From JAITMY01 sp031553765 (GTDB taxonomy: Bacteria; Bacteroidota; Bacteroidia; Bacteroidales; UBA932): a stretch of DNA of 64,000 nt. The position numbers were made by a program, and so were the translations under genes. The stretch is from the NCBI GenBank assembly GCA_031553765.1, contig JAVBKY010000004.1:186001-250000 (forward strand). The letters run 5' to 3'. Each line of letters opens with the position of its first letter. Within the stretch, counting starts at the first letter, position 1. The notes under the pieces were generated by a model. That model was not told the DNA's origin. It saw nothing but the letters and a program-made list of their open reading frames with translations, and did no database searches. Positions 8,258 through 17,390 of the stretch are shown here, in pieces.

Positions 8258-10102
8258 CTATTCCACCGTTACCGATTTTGCCAAGTTACGTGGTTGGTCC
8301 ACATCGCGCCCTTTGTTAACCGCAATGTGGTAAGCCAGCAGCTGCAAGGGAATGGAGCCAATAAGCGGAACAAAATATTCGAGCGTATCGGGAATTTCAA
8401 TAACGTAATCGGCAATGCCCTTCACCACCTCGTCGCCCTCGGTTACCACGGCAATAATTTTTCCATTACGCGCTTTTATCTCCTGAATATTGCTGATAAC
8501 CTTTTCGTACATACCGCGCTTGGTAGCAATTACCACCACCGGCATTTCATTATCAATAAGCGCAATAGGACCATGCTTCATTTCTGCGGCAGGATACCCT
8601 TCGGCATGTATGTACGAAATTTCTTTCAGCTTCAGCGCGCCTTCAAGCGCCAGCGGGTAGCTGTAGCCGCGACCTAAGTAAATAAAGTTGCGGGCGTAGG
8701 TAAATATCTTTGAGTATTCGGCAATTTTATCGTTCAACTTCAGCGCCAGCTCCACCTTTTCGGGAACCATGTTTAGCTCCTTTACGTAGGATACAAAATC
8801 ATCCTCCGAGATAGTTTTCTTTTCACGAGCAATGCTCAGCGCCATCAGCGCCAGCACCGTTACCTGCGCTGTAAATGCCTTGGTTGAAGCCACCCCTATT
8901 TCAGGACCCACATGCGTGTACGAACCCGTGTGCGTAAGACGGGGAATGGACGAGCCAACGGCATTACAAATTCCATAAATAAAAGCACCAGCATTTTTTG
9001 CCAACTCAAGAGCTGCAAGTGTATCAGCTGTTTCCCCCGATTGCGAAATGGCAATCACCACATCATCCTTATCTATTACCGGCTTGCGGTAACGAAACTC
9101 CGATGAGTACTCCACCTCAACAGGAATACGACACAGCTCTTCTATGAGGTAGCAACCTATAAGTCCGGCGTGCCATGAGGTACCGCAAGCGCAAATAATA
9201 ATACGCTTAGCATTCACAAATTTTTCACGGTGATCAATAATGCCCGACAACACTATGTTAGTCGCGTCAACATTAATACGCCCACTCATGCAATCGCGCA
9301 GGGTTCGGGGCTGCTCAAAAATTTCCTTGAGCATGAAGTGCGGGTAACCACCTTTTTCGAGCTGCGTCAGACTCAGCTCCAACTCCTGTATTTCATGCGT
9401 TTTTTCAACGTTGGCGATGGAGAAATATTTCACCTCCTGTCCACGGTGAATAACTACAATTTCTTCGTCGCCAATGTAAACTACCTGCTTGGTGTACTCC
9501 ACAATGGGAGTAGCGTCCGAAGCCAGAAAGTATTCATCCTCACCAATACCCACCACCAGTGGACTACTCTTGCGAGCTGCCACTATTAAGTCAGGGTTAT
9601 TTTTCTCAATTACAGCAATAGCATACGCACCTACTACCTCATTCAGGGCTATTTGTATAGCTTTTGTCAAGTCCACTTTATTGGTGACCTTCACATACTC
9701 TATAAGCTGAATGAGAACTTCGGTATCTGTGCTACTTTGAAATTTGTAGCCTTTTTGCATGAGCGATTCCTTAAGCACAGCATAATTCTCAATAATGCCG
9801 TTGTGAATAAGCGCCAAGTTCTCGGACTGTGAGTAGTGCGGGTGCGCATTCACGTTGTTTGGCTCACCATGCGTAGCCCAGCGCGTATGCGCAATACCTA
9901 TGGTACCCGAAGTATCTTTACTTTTGGCAAAATCCTCCAGCTCCGCAACTTTTCCTTTTGCCTTGTATACATTCAAGTCTCCACTTGCGTTTATCATAGC
10001 AACACCGGCACTATCATACCCACGGTACTCCAGTCGATGTAAGCCTTTTATAAGAATTGGGTAAGCCTCACGATGGCCAATATAACCTACAATTCCACAC
10101 AT
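8258..10102 (-). CDS. glmS: Glutamine-fructose-6-phosphate aminotransferase (isomerizing)
   Basis: Makes glucosamine 6-phosphate from fructose 6-phosphate and glutamine, the first step to UDP-GlcNAc for peptidoglycan and lipid A. It has 614 residues. The class II glutaminase domain begins MCGIVGYIG, with Cys2 as the N-terminal nucleophile after Met removal. Two SIS isomerase domains follow (~290-430, containing CGTSWHAG and SQSGETADT; ~460-600), and the C-terminus is the typical PRNLAKSVTVE. The frame could start two codons earlier (MIMCG), but maturation requires Cys directly after the initiator, so 10102 is the start. It follows type III glutamine synthetase on the same strand, 72 bases away. 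No glmS ribozyme is seen, as expected outside Firmicutes. Confidence 0.98.
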   Translation of the reverse strand: MCGIVGYIGHREAYPILIKGLHRLEYRGYDSAGVAMINASGDLNVYKAKGKVAELEDFAKSKDTSGTIGIAHTRWATHGEPNNVNAHPHYSQSENLALIHNGIIENYAVLKESLMQKGYKFQSSTDTEVLIQLIEYVKVTNKVDLTKAIQIALNEVVGAYAIAVIEKNNPDLIVAARKSSPLVVGIGEDEYFLASDATPIVEYTKQVVYIGDEEIVVIHRGQEVKYFSIANVEKTHEIQELELSLTQLEKGGYPHFMLKEIFEQPRTLRDCMSGRINVDATNIVLSGIIDHREKFVNAKRIIICACGTSWHAGLIGCYLIEELCRIPVEVEYSSEFRYRKPVIDKDDVVIAISQSGETADTLAALELAKNAGAFIYGICNAVGSSIPRLTHTGSYTHVGPEIGVASTKAFTAQVTVLALMALSIAREKKTISEDDFVSYVKELNMVPEKVELALKLNDKIAEYSKIFTYARNFIYLGRGYSYPLALEGALKLKEISYIHAEGYPAAEMKHGPIALIDNEMPVVVIATKRGMYEKVISNIQEIKARNGKIIAVVTEGDEVVKGIADYVIEIPDTLEYFVPLIGSIPLQLLAYHIAVNKGRDVDQPRNLAKSVTVE

Positions 10103-10174
10103 AATCAATTAAGAATTAAGAATGAAAATTGAGAATTGAAAACGAAAAGCATCTCCAATTCTCAACTATAATAA

Positions 10175-12364
10175 TTATCGAATAAATAGTAGCTCGCGGT
10201 ATTTCGGCAGCGGCCACATTTCATCGTCTACAATCAGCTCCAGGTGGTCGGTGTGGTTACGAATAACGTCGAGCAACGGCATTACCGTTTTTTCGTAGGC
10301 AAGCGCTTTCTTTTGCTCGTCCTCTATACGGTTGGCGATCTTACGCGCGTTTACCATATCAAGTACAGCAGTGCGAATTTCGCTCACGTGCTCGGCTATT
10401 TGCTCTATGAACACAATATCTTCCTTTATATACTTTTTGCTTTTTAGGCTGGTTAGCACCTGCTGCGCTTTGCACACGTTATCCAACAGCATGGTTTGGT
10501 ATTGCATAGCCACCGGTATAATGTGGTTGCTGGCCAAGTCACCCAGCACACGCGCTTCTATCTGTACTTTTTTTGTGAAAATTTCCCACTTCACCTCGTT
10601 GCGCGCGTGCAGCTCCTTTTCATTAAATACGCCTGCTTCCTTAAACATTTTCACGCTTTGCGTAGAAGTGTACGCATTGTAAATGGCAGGTACACTCATA
10701 CCACAATCCAACCCACGCTTAGCTGCCTCCTTACGCCACTCGTCACTATAACCGTTACCGTCAAAACGAATAGGCTTAGATGCCTTGATGTACTTTTTAA
10801 TTACATCAAACAATGCCTTTTCTTTGCTCATACCGTCATTTATGAGCGAATCCACCGCGGCTTTAAACTCCTTGAGCTGGCTCGACACCGTAGCGTTAAT
10901 AGCTATGAGCGCGCCCGCACAGTTGGCCGACGAACCCAACGCGCGAAACTCAAAACGGTTACCCGTAAAAGCAAATGGCGATGTACGGTTGCGGTCGGTA
11001 TTATCCAGCAGCACCTCGGGTATATGTGCAATGCCCAAGCTAAGTTTTTTCTTTTCATCAAGCACTATAGCCTCATCGCTTGTGCTCTTTTCCAGCTTGT
11101 CAAGCACGGCCGAAAGTTGCGCGCCCAAAAATACAGAAATGATGGTGGGAGGAGCCTCGCTGGAACCCAAGCGGTACACGTTAGGCGCGCTCATTATGCT
11201 GGCCTTGAGCAACGCGTTGTGCTTGTGCACTGCCATAAGTATGTTGGCCAAAAAGGTAATGAACTGCAAGTTCTCGGCAGGCGTTTTTCCCGGAGTGAGC
11301 AAGCCCACACCCGTATCGGTACCCAGCGACCAGTTGCAGTGCTTACCCGAACCGTTTACGCCCGAGTAAGGCTTTTCGTGCAGCAGCACACGGAAGTGGT
11401 GCTTACGCGCCACCCGTGCCATAATGGACATGATGAGCTGGTTGTGGTCGTTGGCCAAGTTAGCCTCACCATATATAGGAGCCAACTCAAACTGGTTGGG
11501 CGCCGCCTCGTTGTGGCGCGCCTTTAAAGGAATTCCATACTGGTAACCCTCGTACTCCAGCTCGCGCATAAACGCTGCCACGCGTACCGGAATAGAACCC
11601 CAGTAGTGATCCTCGAGCTGCTGGTTTTTGGCGCTCTCGTGCCCCATGAGCGTGCGACCGGTAAGCACCAAGTCGGGACGTGCCATGTACAGCGCCTCAT
11701 CCACCAAAAAGTACTCCTGCTCCCAACCCAAAAACGAGGTTACCTTTTTTACCCTCTTATCAAAGTACTGGCACACGTCGAGCGCAGCCTTAGAAACGCT
11801 ATGAATGGAGCGCAGCAGCGGTGTTTTGTAGTCCAGCGCCTCGCCCGTGTAGGCTATAAAAACGGTGGGAATACACAGCGTATCGTCCACTATGAAAGCG
11901 GGCGACGAGGGGTCCCAAGCAGTGTAACCGCGCGCCTCGAACGTATTGCGAATACCACCATTGGGAAAGCTCGACGCATCAGGCTCCTGCTGTACCAGCA
12001 GCTTACCCGAAAACTCCTCTATTACACCACCCTTTCCATCATACTCTATAAACGAATCGTGCTTTTCGGCCGTACCATCGGTAAGGGGCTGAAACCAGTG
12101 CGAATAGTGCGTAGCACCCATACCCAACGCCCAGCGCTTCATGCCTGCCGCCACATGATCGGCAATATCACGGCCTATAGGCGTGCCGCTATCAATGGCG
12201 CTTACCACATGTTGCAGCGTTTCCTTCGAAAGATACTCGCTCATGCGCTGTCGGTTGAACACCTTAATACCGTAGTACTCCGATGTTAAGCCCTTGGGCG
12301 CGATTACCTCTACGGGCATGCGCTTAAAGGCTTCTTCAACTGCTTTGAAACGTAGTGTGGACAT
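10175..12364 (-). CDS. glnN: Glutamine synthetase type III
   Basis: Forms glutamine from glutamate, ammonia and ATP. The 729 residues match the large GSIII class, which is typical of Bacteroidetes and distinct from the ~450-residue GSI. Recognisable stretches are the N-terminal FNRQRMSEYLSKE, EQEYFLVDE, the catalytic core around NQFELAPIYGEAN and HEKPYSGVNGSGKHCNWS, NRTSPFAFTGNRFEFRALGSS, and a helical C-terminal region. It lies directly upstream of glmS, a glutamine consumer, and could be co-transcribed with it. Large antisense frames here are by-products of codon bias. Confidence 0.97.
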   Translation of the reverse strand: MSTLRFKAVEEAFKRMPVEVIAPKGLTSEYYGIKVFNRQRMSEYLSKETLQHVVSAIDSGTPIGRDIADHVAAGMKRWALGMGATHYSHWFQPLTDGTAEKHDSFIEYDGKGGVIEEFSGKLLVQQEPDASSFPNGGIRNTFEARGYTAWDPSSPAFIVDDTLCIPTVFIAYTGEALDYKTPLLRSIHSVSKAALDVCQYFDKRVKKVTSFLGWEQEYFLVDEALYMARPDLVLTGRTLMGHESAKNQQLEDHYWGSIPVRVAAFMRELEYEGYQYGIPLKARHNEAAPNQFELAPIYGEANLANDHNQLIMSIMARVARKHHFRVLLHEKPYSGVNGSGKHCNWSLGTDTGVGLLTPGKTPAENLQFITFLANILMAVHKHNALLKASIMSAPNVYRLGSSEAPPTIISVFLGAQLSAVLDKLEKSTSDEAIVLDEKKKLSLGIAHIPEVLLDNTDRNRTSPFAFTGNRFEFRALGSSANCAGALIAINATVSSQLKEFKAAVDSLINDGMSKEKALFDVIKKYIKASKPIRFDGNGYSDEWRKEAAKRGLDCGMSVPAIYNAYTSTQSVKMFKEAGVFNEKELHARNEVKWEIFTKKVQIEARVLGDLASNHIIPVAMQYQTMLLDNVCKAQQVLTSLKSKKYIKEDIVFIEQIAEHVSEIRTAVLDMVNARKIANRIEDEQKKALAYEKTVMPLLDVIRNHTDHLELIVDDEMWPLPKYRELLFIR

Positions 12365-12658
12365 GGGAAAAGGGGTTTATAAAGTCTGAAGGTTTATAAC
12401 GTTGTAACGAGAAAATACACTGTAAGCCTTTAGGGTATTGCAAAACATGAAACTACGAAGGTAGCGATTTTGACGGTAAATCAACACAACTTTTTGAAGA
12501 AAAATGGCAAAAAATCTTTATGTGTTAAAGCAGCAAAGATTTAACACTCAAAACATTCGTAATAATTAAAAAATCAAGACCTTAACCAACACAAGGGCTG
12601 TGCAAAACATGCTATTCCCCTTGTAAAGCTAAACACTCACCTAAAAAATCTACAAGCC
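12365..12658. other. Intergenic region between divergent glnN and the tail-fibre-like gene
   Basis: AT-rich, no gene seen. It holds an 8-bp inverted repeat GTGTTAAA/TTTAACAC (12522-12529 and 12540-12547) that could be an operator for glnN or its neighbour. A second one, ACAAGGG/CCCTTGT (12591-12597 and 12618-12624), lies closer to the plus-strand gene. Confidence 0.5.
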
Positions 12659-13306
12659 ATGAAAAAAACACTCCTCCTCCTCAGTATGCAACTTATCATT
12701 GCCAGCTCTTTTGCACAAATAACATACATCCAACACGGCAATCAAGCGCCATTTAACCAGCCAATAGGCGCCAACCTTAACGATAGGTTTCTTCACAATG
12801 GAGTACAGATGGCACATTACGGAATAGGGTGGTACACCGACTACACATGGTCCGGCATTGGCCCATCAATGTGGGTGAGCGCGTATGGTGGCATGAAGTT
12901 TTTCACCGCGGAGATTCCTCGCCTAACCATCAACGTCTCCGGCAATATTGGCATTGGCACCATCTCACCCGAGTATAAGCTGGATGTAGTAGGCGCCATT
13001 CGCGCTCACGAAATACTGGTAAACACCCAAAAGTGGGCCGACTTTGTATTCACTCCCCAATATAAGCTGAGAGCACTCTCCGAAGTAGAGATGTTTATTA
13101 ATGAGAATGGCCATTTACCCGAAATTCCTACTGTCACTGAAGTGGAGCAGAATGGTATAAACGTGGGAGACATACAAGGAAAACTACTGCAAAAAATTGA
13201 GGAGTTGACGCTATACATTATTGAGCAAGATAAGCACAGCAAGAAATTAGAAGCAAAGATTGATGAACTTGAAAGGAGTATGAAAAATGCAGAACACGAC
13301 AAATAA
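12659..13306 (+). CDS. Exported protein with tail-fibre-like C-terminal module
   Basis: A 215-residue protein with a signal peptide (to about residue 19, ASSFAQ). The middle holds GNIGIGTISPEYKLDVVGAI, a stretch shared by many Bacteroidetes surface proteins annotated as tail fibre domain proteins. It continues with the usual SEVEMFINENGHLPEIP and a C-terminal coiled coil (~170-212; LLQKIEELTLYIIEQ). Those proteins often form trimeric surface fibres by analogy with phage fibres, but their role is unknown. Here the protein is short and stands alone, without phage genes, so it is not evidence of a prophage. Confidence 0.75.
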   Translation: MKKTLLLLSMQLIIASSFAQITYIQHGNQAPFNQPIGANLNDRFLHNGVQMAHYGIGWYTDYTWSGIGPSMWVSAYGGMKFFTAEIPRLTINVSGNIGIGTISPEYKLDVVGAIRAHEILVNTQKWADFVFTPQYKLRALSEVEMFINENGHLPEIPTVTEVEQNGINVGDIQGKLLQKIEELTLYIIEQDKHSKKLEAKIDELERSMKNAEHDK

Positions 13307-13363
13307 TATTACATATTTACTTATCTACTACACTAACTTTTAATCACATAAACTTATTAAATA

Positions 13364-13819
13364 ATGAAACGCATAACTTTCTTATTAACCATAATATCCA
13401 TCCTTTCCTCCGGGTGTAAAGATGACTGCACAATAAAAAAGCCATCTAACATTCCCTCTATTGACTGGGAAAACTACAATGATGTTTACACCGTTTATTG
13501 GAACTACTTTGGTCTATGTGAAGGCAGGCAGGCAAACACTGGAGACACCATTAGTTTATATGGATGGAAAACATCTTTTCACGATTATTTTTATATCGCA
13601 GCAGATCCAAAATACATAAAAGAATACTCTAGAGAAATAATTCATATAGGTTGGGAGTCAAACATTCAAAAAGCAATGGCAATAAAACTTGACTCATCTG
13701 ATTTAACCAAGAAGTGCTTTGTAAAGGGTCTAGTACTACTGCCATGCCTAACCACAGAATGCTCTGTAGTTGATGTAACTATCCTTATAACAGATCCCAA
13801 TGACATTTACTTTGAATAA
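13364..13819 (+). CDS. Lipoprotein of unknown function, paralogue A flanking the C10 protease
   Basis: A 151-residue lipoprotein: signal peptide with lipobox LSSGC (Cys18). The start of the mature protein, IPSIDWENYNDVYTVYWNY, is shared almost word for word with the gene at 15878-16366, as is the end PNDIYFE versus INDIYFE. It stops 17 bases before the C10 protease gene, so the two are probably co-transcribed. Function unknown; the position suggests a partner, inhibitor or surface anchor of the protease, which is inference only. Confidence 0.7.
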   Translation: MKRITFLLTIISILSSGCKDDCTIKKPSNIPSIDWENYNDVYTVYWNYFGLCEGRQANTGDTISLYGWKTSFHDYFYIAADPKYIKEYSREIIHIGWESNIQKAMAIKLDSSDLTKKCFVKGLVLLPCLTTECSVVDVTILITDPNDIYFE

Positions 13820-13836
13820 TATATGGAGAGCAAACA

Positions 13837-15780
13837 ATGAAACTTTTAAAAATACTATACCCAACCTGTTGTATGTTGCTGGCACTTAGCAACACCAAGG
13901 CACAGCAACAGGTCTCAATGGAAGAGGCGAAAAAAGCAGCAGAGCAATTTGTAAACCAATCTACAAGCAAGCAAATGCGCTCAAAATCAACCTTAACAAG
14001 TGAGGAGGCAACCATAGAAAAAGTACACAGTCGAAAAAGTGGAAGCAATACACTTATGTACGAAGTTATTTTTAGTGATGGCCAAGGAGTTTTGCTATCA
14101 GGCAGCAAAGCATGCCTGCCTATATTAGGATTTTTTGAAATCACTAACGAAAGACACTCCATTTTTGAAGACGATGTCCCCGATGGTTTAAAATTTATGC
14201 TCAAGGAGTACGAAGAGCAAATAGCGTTATGCTTTAAAAATGACACTATTTCATTACACCATCAATCCGAGTGGCAAAGCCTGCAAGAAATTGGCACCAT
14301 GAACCACAACGCCAAATTAGGTGCAACCCCAACAGCATTGGCTACCAATACAACAATAGTAGTGCCTCCATTAATTACATCAAAATGGGGACAGCGTTAT
14401 TCAAATGATGGCGAGGAGTGTGACGCCTATAATCACTACGTAACAAAAACTTCGTCAAACTGTAGTTGCAGCGAAAACAAGTGCGCCGCAGGTTGCGTAG
14501 CGGTGGCTATGGCACAACTTATGAATTACTGGAAGTATCCCGTTTCTCCCCATTACGCATCATTATCTGCCCAATGGGGATACGATTGGTGTAACATGGC
14601 AGACAACCTTATAACAACTTCGCCAAACTATATCAAGGAGCGAAATGCTATAGCTAGCCTAATCAAGGCCTGTGGCAATTCTGTTAACATGAGATACTGT
14701 GAGGATGGTTGTAGTTCCAGTGCCGATATAAGTGATGCTAGAAATGCGTTAGTCTCTAGCTTCGGCTACAGTAGCAGTGCCGACAAACAAATGAGAATGT
14801 GGCACACTGACAACACGTGGAAAAACAGAATAAAAAATGACCTTAATGCAGGCAGGCCCGTACTTTACGGCGGCCAACCATCTCTAACTGAAGACGGGCA
14901 TGCCTTTGTATGTGACGGGTATATGGATAATAATTTATTCCATTTTAACTTTGGCTGGAGGGGTTCACACGACGATTGGCTTACAATTGACAATTTAACT
15001 CCCAATGGCAATAACTACAATTCTTATCAAGAAGCTATTTTTTATGTTTATCCCAACATGAGTCAGGATTATCGCAATTATAAGGCGTATGTATTTGATG
15101 AATACAACTATAGGTGGAATGTGCTTCTTATGGCTGGATTGTCCGGATTAAATATCCCCGTTAGCGCCTTTGAAGCCATCCCAAACTATCCTCCTAAGAA
15201 CGCCACTACGTTAGTAAGCGTAGATCCCGCTCAACGGCTAGCTTTCAACGCCCAAGTTCCTGCATCATGGTACACCATTAGTTCTGGGCAAAGCATAGAA
15301 TATGTTGCCCATGAAAGCATAGTCCTGCGACCCGGCTTTCATGCACAAGCGGGTTCAAACTTCACTGCACGCATTGAACCCTGCAACAACGTCAGAAGTT
15401 CAACAAGGATTATAATTGCTACTGACAAGGAAATTACCATTAATAACAGCATCATTGCTAAAGAGACTTCCAATCTTATTAGGGGCACGCAAGATATAAA
15501 CGAGAATGCATTGCCCGAGGAAAACAAAAGGAAAAATGACGAACTACACATTCACCCTAATCCCACAAGCGGTTTATTAACTATACAGGCAGGCGACATC
15601 AATAGTTCCATTCAACTAATAGAGGTATATTCCACATTAGGAGTGAAAGTATTTACTCGCATTGGGAATAATAGTTCTCTACAAGAAATAAACATTTCTC
15701 ACCTACCCTCACAAATGTACATCATTAGAATCCAAATAAACAATCAACGATTCACAAGAAAATTTATTTTGAAGAAGTAA
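13837..15780 (+). CDS. Secreted C10-family (streptopain-like) cysteine peptidase with T9SS sorting domain
   Basis: Exported protease of 647 residues. A signal peptide ends near KAQQQ. An N-terminal inhibitory pro-domain of the Spi_C10 type follows (~22-130). The catalytic domain carries the nucleophile in CAAGCVAVAMAQLMNYW (Cys220), His355 in EDGHAFVCDGY, and the family NFGWRG motif. After it comes a stretch ending SIVLRPGFHAQAGSNF (~500), a beta module often found in T9SS cargo. The last ~75 residues (LHIHPNPTSG to the final KK) are a type A T9SS sorting domain, so the enzyme is expected to cross the outer membrane and be processed or anchored. It is flanked by two paralogous lipoproteins. 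Confidence 0.92.
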   Translation: MKLLKILYPTCCMLLALSNTKAQQQVSMEEAKKAAEQFVNQSTSKQMRSKSTLTSEEATIEKVHSRKSGSNTLMYEVIFSDGQGVLLSGSKACLPILGFFEITNERHSIFEDDVPDGLKFMLKEYEEQIALCFKNDTISLHHQSEWQSLQEIGTMNHNAKLGATPTALATNTTIVVPPLITSKWGQRYSNDGEECDAYNHYVTKTSSNCSCSENKCAAGCVAVAMAQLMNYWKYPVSPHYASLSAQWGYDWCNMADNLITTSPNYIKERNAIASLIKACGNSVNMRYCEDGCSSSADISDARNALVSSFGYSSSADKQMRMWHTDNTWKNRIKNDLNAGRPVLYGGQPSLTEDGHAFVCDGYMDNNLFHFNFGWRGSHDDWLTIDNLTPNGNNYNSYQEAIFYVYPNMSQDYRNYKAYVFDEYNYRWNVLLMAGLSGLNIPVSAFEAIPNYPPKNATTLVSVDPAQRLAFNAQVPASWYTISSGQSIEYVAHESIVLRPGFHAQAGSNFTARIEPCNNVRSSTRIIIATDKEITINNSIIAKETSNLIRGTQDINENALPEENKRKNDELHIHPNPTSGLLTIQAGDINSSIQLIEVYSTLGVKVFTRIGNNSSLQEINISHLPSQMYIIRIQINNQRFTRKFILKK

Positions 15781-15877
15781 GGGAAAGGGGGGAAGGTAAA
15801 ACTGGAAGTAGCCCTGCAAATGCTACAGATAAATATTGTATATTTACTTTTTCATCATATCCACTCTATTCATTGTT

Positions 15878-16366
15878 ATGAAGCGTATATTTTTATTCTT
15901 AGCCATAGTAGCCACTCTTTTCCCTGCATGTAAAGACAGTTGCACTATAGGAAAACCGAACAACATTCCTCCCATTGATTGGGAAAACTATAACGATGTT
16001 CCCACCGTTTTTTGGAATTACACAACGGAGGACTGCTCTAATGCTGGCCCCACAGGAAAAACCATCAAAATGTACGGATGGATTAATGCCAACTATTTAG
16101 GCTCTGTTGATCCTAACCTTTTCCCAATAATAGATAACCCCGAACATACCTATGACTACTGGCACTACTCTGGGAAAATATCCGTTTATATTAACGGCTA
16201 CTCTGTTTCATCTCAAGCGCTACTTGCCAAATTGGACTCCTTTGATTTTACAACAAAATGTTACATCAAGGGAGAGCTATTTGTTGATGACTTTTCCACA
16301 AATAACTGCTGCACTACAGGTCCACAAATCATATTGAGAAACATCAACGATATTTATTTTGAATAA
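15878..16366 (+). CDS. Lipoprotein of unknown function, paralogue B flanking the C10 protease
   Basis: A 162-residue lipoprotein paralogous to the gene at 13364. The start at 15878 (MKRIFLFL) gives a standard signal peptide with lipobox LFPAC; the frame also opens 14 codons earlier, but that adds a second hydrophobic stretch. Shared blocks with paralogue A are KPNNIPPIDWENYNDV, WNY and NDIYFE at the end. A CC pair and other cysteines are present. It follows the protease stop by 97 bases. Its stop is 15 bases from the end of the mtnN relic. Confidence 0.7.
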   Translation: MKRIFLFLAIVATLFPACKDSCTIGKPNNIPPIDWENYNDVPTVFWNYTTEDCSNAGPTGKTIKMYGWINANYLGSVDPNLFPIIDNPEHTYDYWHYSGKISVYINGYSVSSQALLAKLDSFDFTTKCYIKGELFVDDFSTNNCCTTGPQIILRNINDIYFE

Positions 16367-16381
16367 AAACCGTCAAAAACT

Positions 16382-16475
16382 CTACAAAATCCCCTTCACC
16401 ACCTCCACCGAATATTTGTTCGACACTTTTTCAATGAACGCGGGAAAATCGATATGCGATTTTTCGTCGGCGGTA
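16382..16475 (-). pseudogene. Relic of the 3' end of mtnN
   Basis: About 89 bases (16387-16475) match the end of intact mtnN (17399-17487) with 6 mismatches. On the minus strand the relic encodes the last ~31 codons, ending EVVKGIL and its own TAG stop. Five of the six differences are synonymous; the sixth is Met to Val. The homology breaks off abruptly after GGCGGTA. Confidence 0.85.
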
Positions 16476-16794
16476 AACAGAATTTGCAATATCGTTCGCC
16501 ACACAAGGTTATTTACAACTGTATGGAGAATGACGTTAAGAGGTAGAATCCCGAATTATAAATTCGGCATGTTCCGAGCGCAATTACAAATTGCGCTCAA
16601 CGGCAGCAGTAATATTCCGCCGAACATATGACATAAGTGGCAATAGACTAAAAGTTATTACTGAAAATGTTACATACAATTTCGGGAAGCATCCATTAAC
16701 CATAAGTGACAACGAGTTACAACCCGAAGTTTACATTCTACATTGTAGCATTAACACGAAATTTTTTTGCGCAAAATCATTAAAAATAATCTCC
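16476..16794. other. Intergenic patch with hairpin repeats, no gene
   Basis: No supported coding frame. It has two adjacent palindromes, CCGAATTATAAATTCGG (16552-16568) and GAGCGCAATTACAAATTGCGCTC (near 16578-16600). Their style suggests remnants of a mobile repeat. The junction with the mtnN relic is at 16475. Confidence 0.55.
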
Positions 16795-17371
16795 ATGAAA
16801 TCCACTTCCAAAATTATCATAATTGTTCTAGCATTGTGTTTAGCATACGGATGTTTTACCCACACCATATACTGCGATGCTCTTAATGATGGCAAGAGGT
16901 TATTTGTTTCCTATAATTTACAGAAGGGGGATTCTTTAATATTTTACAGCAATCAAGGGGATTCAATATTGTTATATGACAGTTGAAAAGAACTTTTACA
17001 CATCGGAAGACTTTGCCTCAAATTGTGATTGTACCTGTGAGAGTTCTTTTGACATGAATCTAAGCACAATCCTTAGAGTTTTTTTTATTAAATACAGTTT
17101 GCGTAGCTCTTATCTTGAAGAATCCTCTCCATTAATCGAATGCTCTTTTGAGATTTTTTCTCAAAAATATTCTTTTGGCTACCAAATAAGAAATGGTGGC
17201 TCGTTAGTTATGTCCATCCCTGTGCTTGACAGCCTAGAAGCAAATGGTGTAACATACAAACAAGTAATCGCATTAAACGACTCAATACAAACAGTGCATA
17301 TTGCCAAAGATTGCGGCGTAATATGTATTGCTGAGAACAGCGGTAGAAAATGGACGCTAAATAAATGGTAG
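16795..17371 (+). pseudogene. Lipoprotein gene split by a frameshift
   Basis: Two frames together look like one exported lipoprotein. The first (16795-16986, 63 residues) starts MKSTSKIIII, has lipobox AYGC and breaks off after NQGDSILLYDS. The second (16976-17371) continues in the +2 frame from VEKNFYTSEDFASNCDC to a natural end WTLNKW, and has no signal peptide of its own. Joining them near 16976-16984 restores a ~190-residue lipoprotein, so a one-base indel is the simplest reading. Translational coupling of two proteins through the ATG at 16976 is a less likely alternative. Function unknown. Confidence 0.6.
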
Positions 17372-17390
17372 GAACGAGTATCGAATTATT

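Noticed and set aside
8258..8300. glmS ribozyme
   Set aside because: The known ribozyme lies in the 5' leader in Firmicutes; no matching core precedes glmS here.
10496..11527. 343-codon open frame antisense to glutamine synthetase III
   Set aside because: It has no start context, its residues are those produced by reading the complementary strand of a biased gene, and glnN on the other strand is unmistakable.
12659..13306. Tail-fibre-like gene as a sign of a prophage
   Set aside because: No terminase, capsid, portal, integrase or lysis genes lie nearby; this module is common in ordinary Bacteroidetes surface proteins.
16359..16631. 90-codon open frame over the mtnN relic
   Set aside because: It runs antisense through the relic and hairpin repeats and has no coding character.
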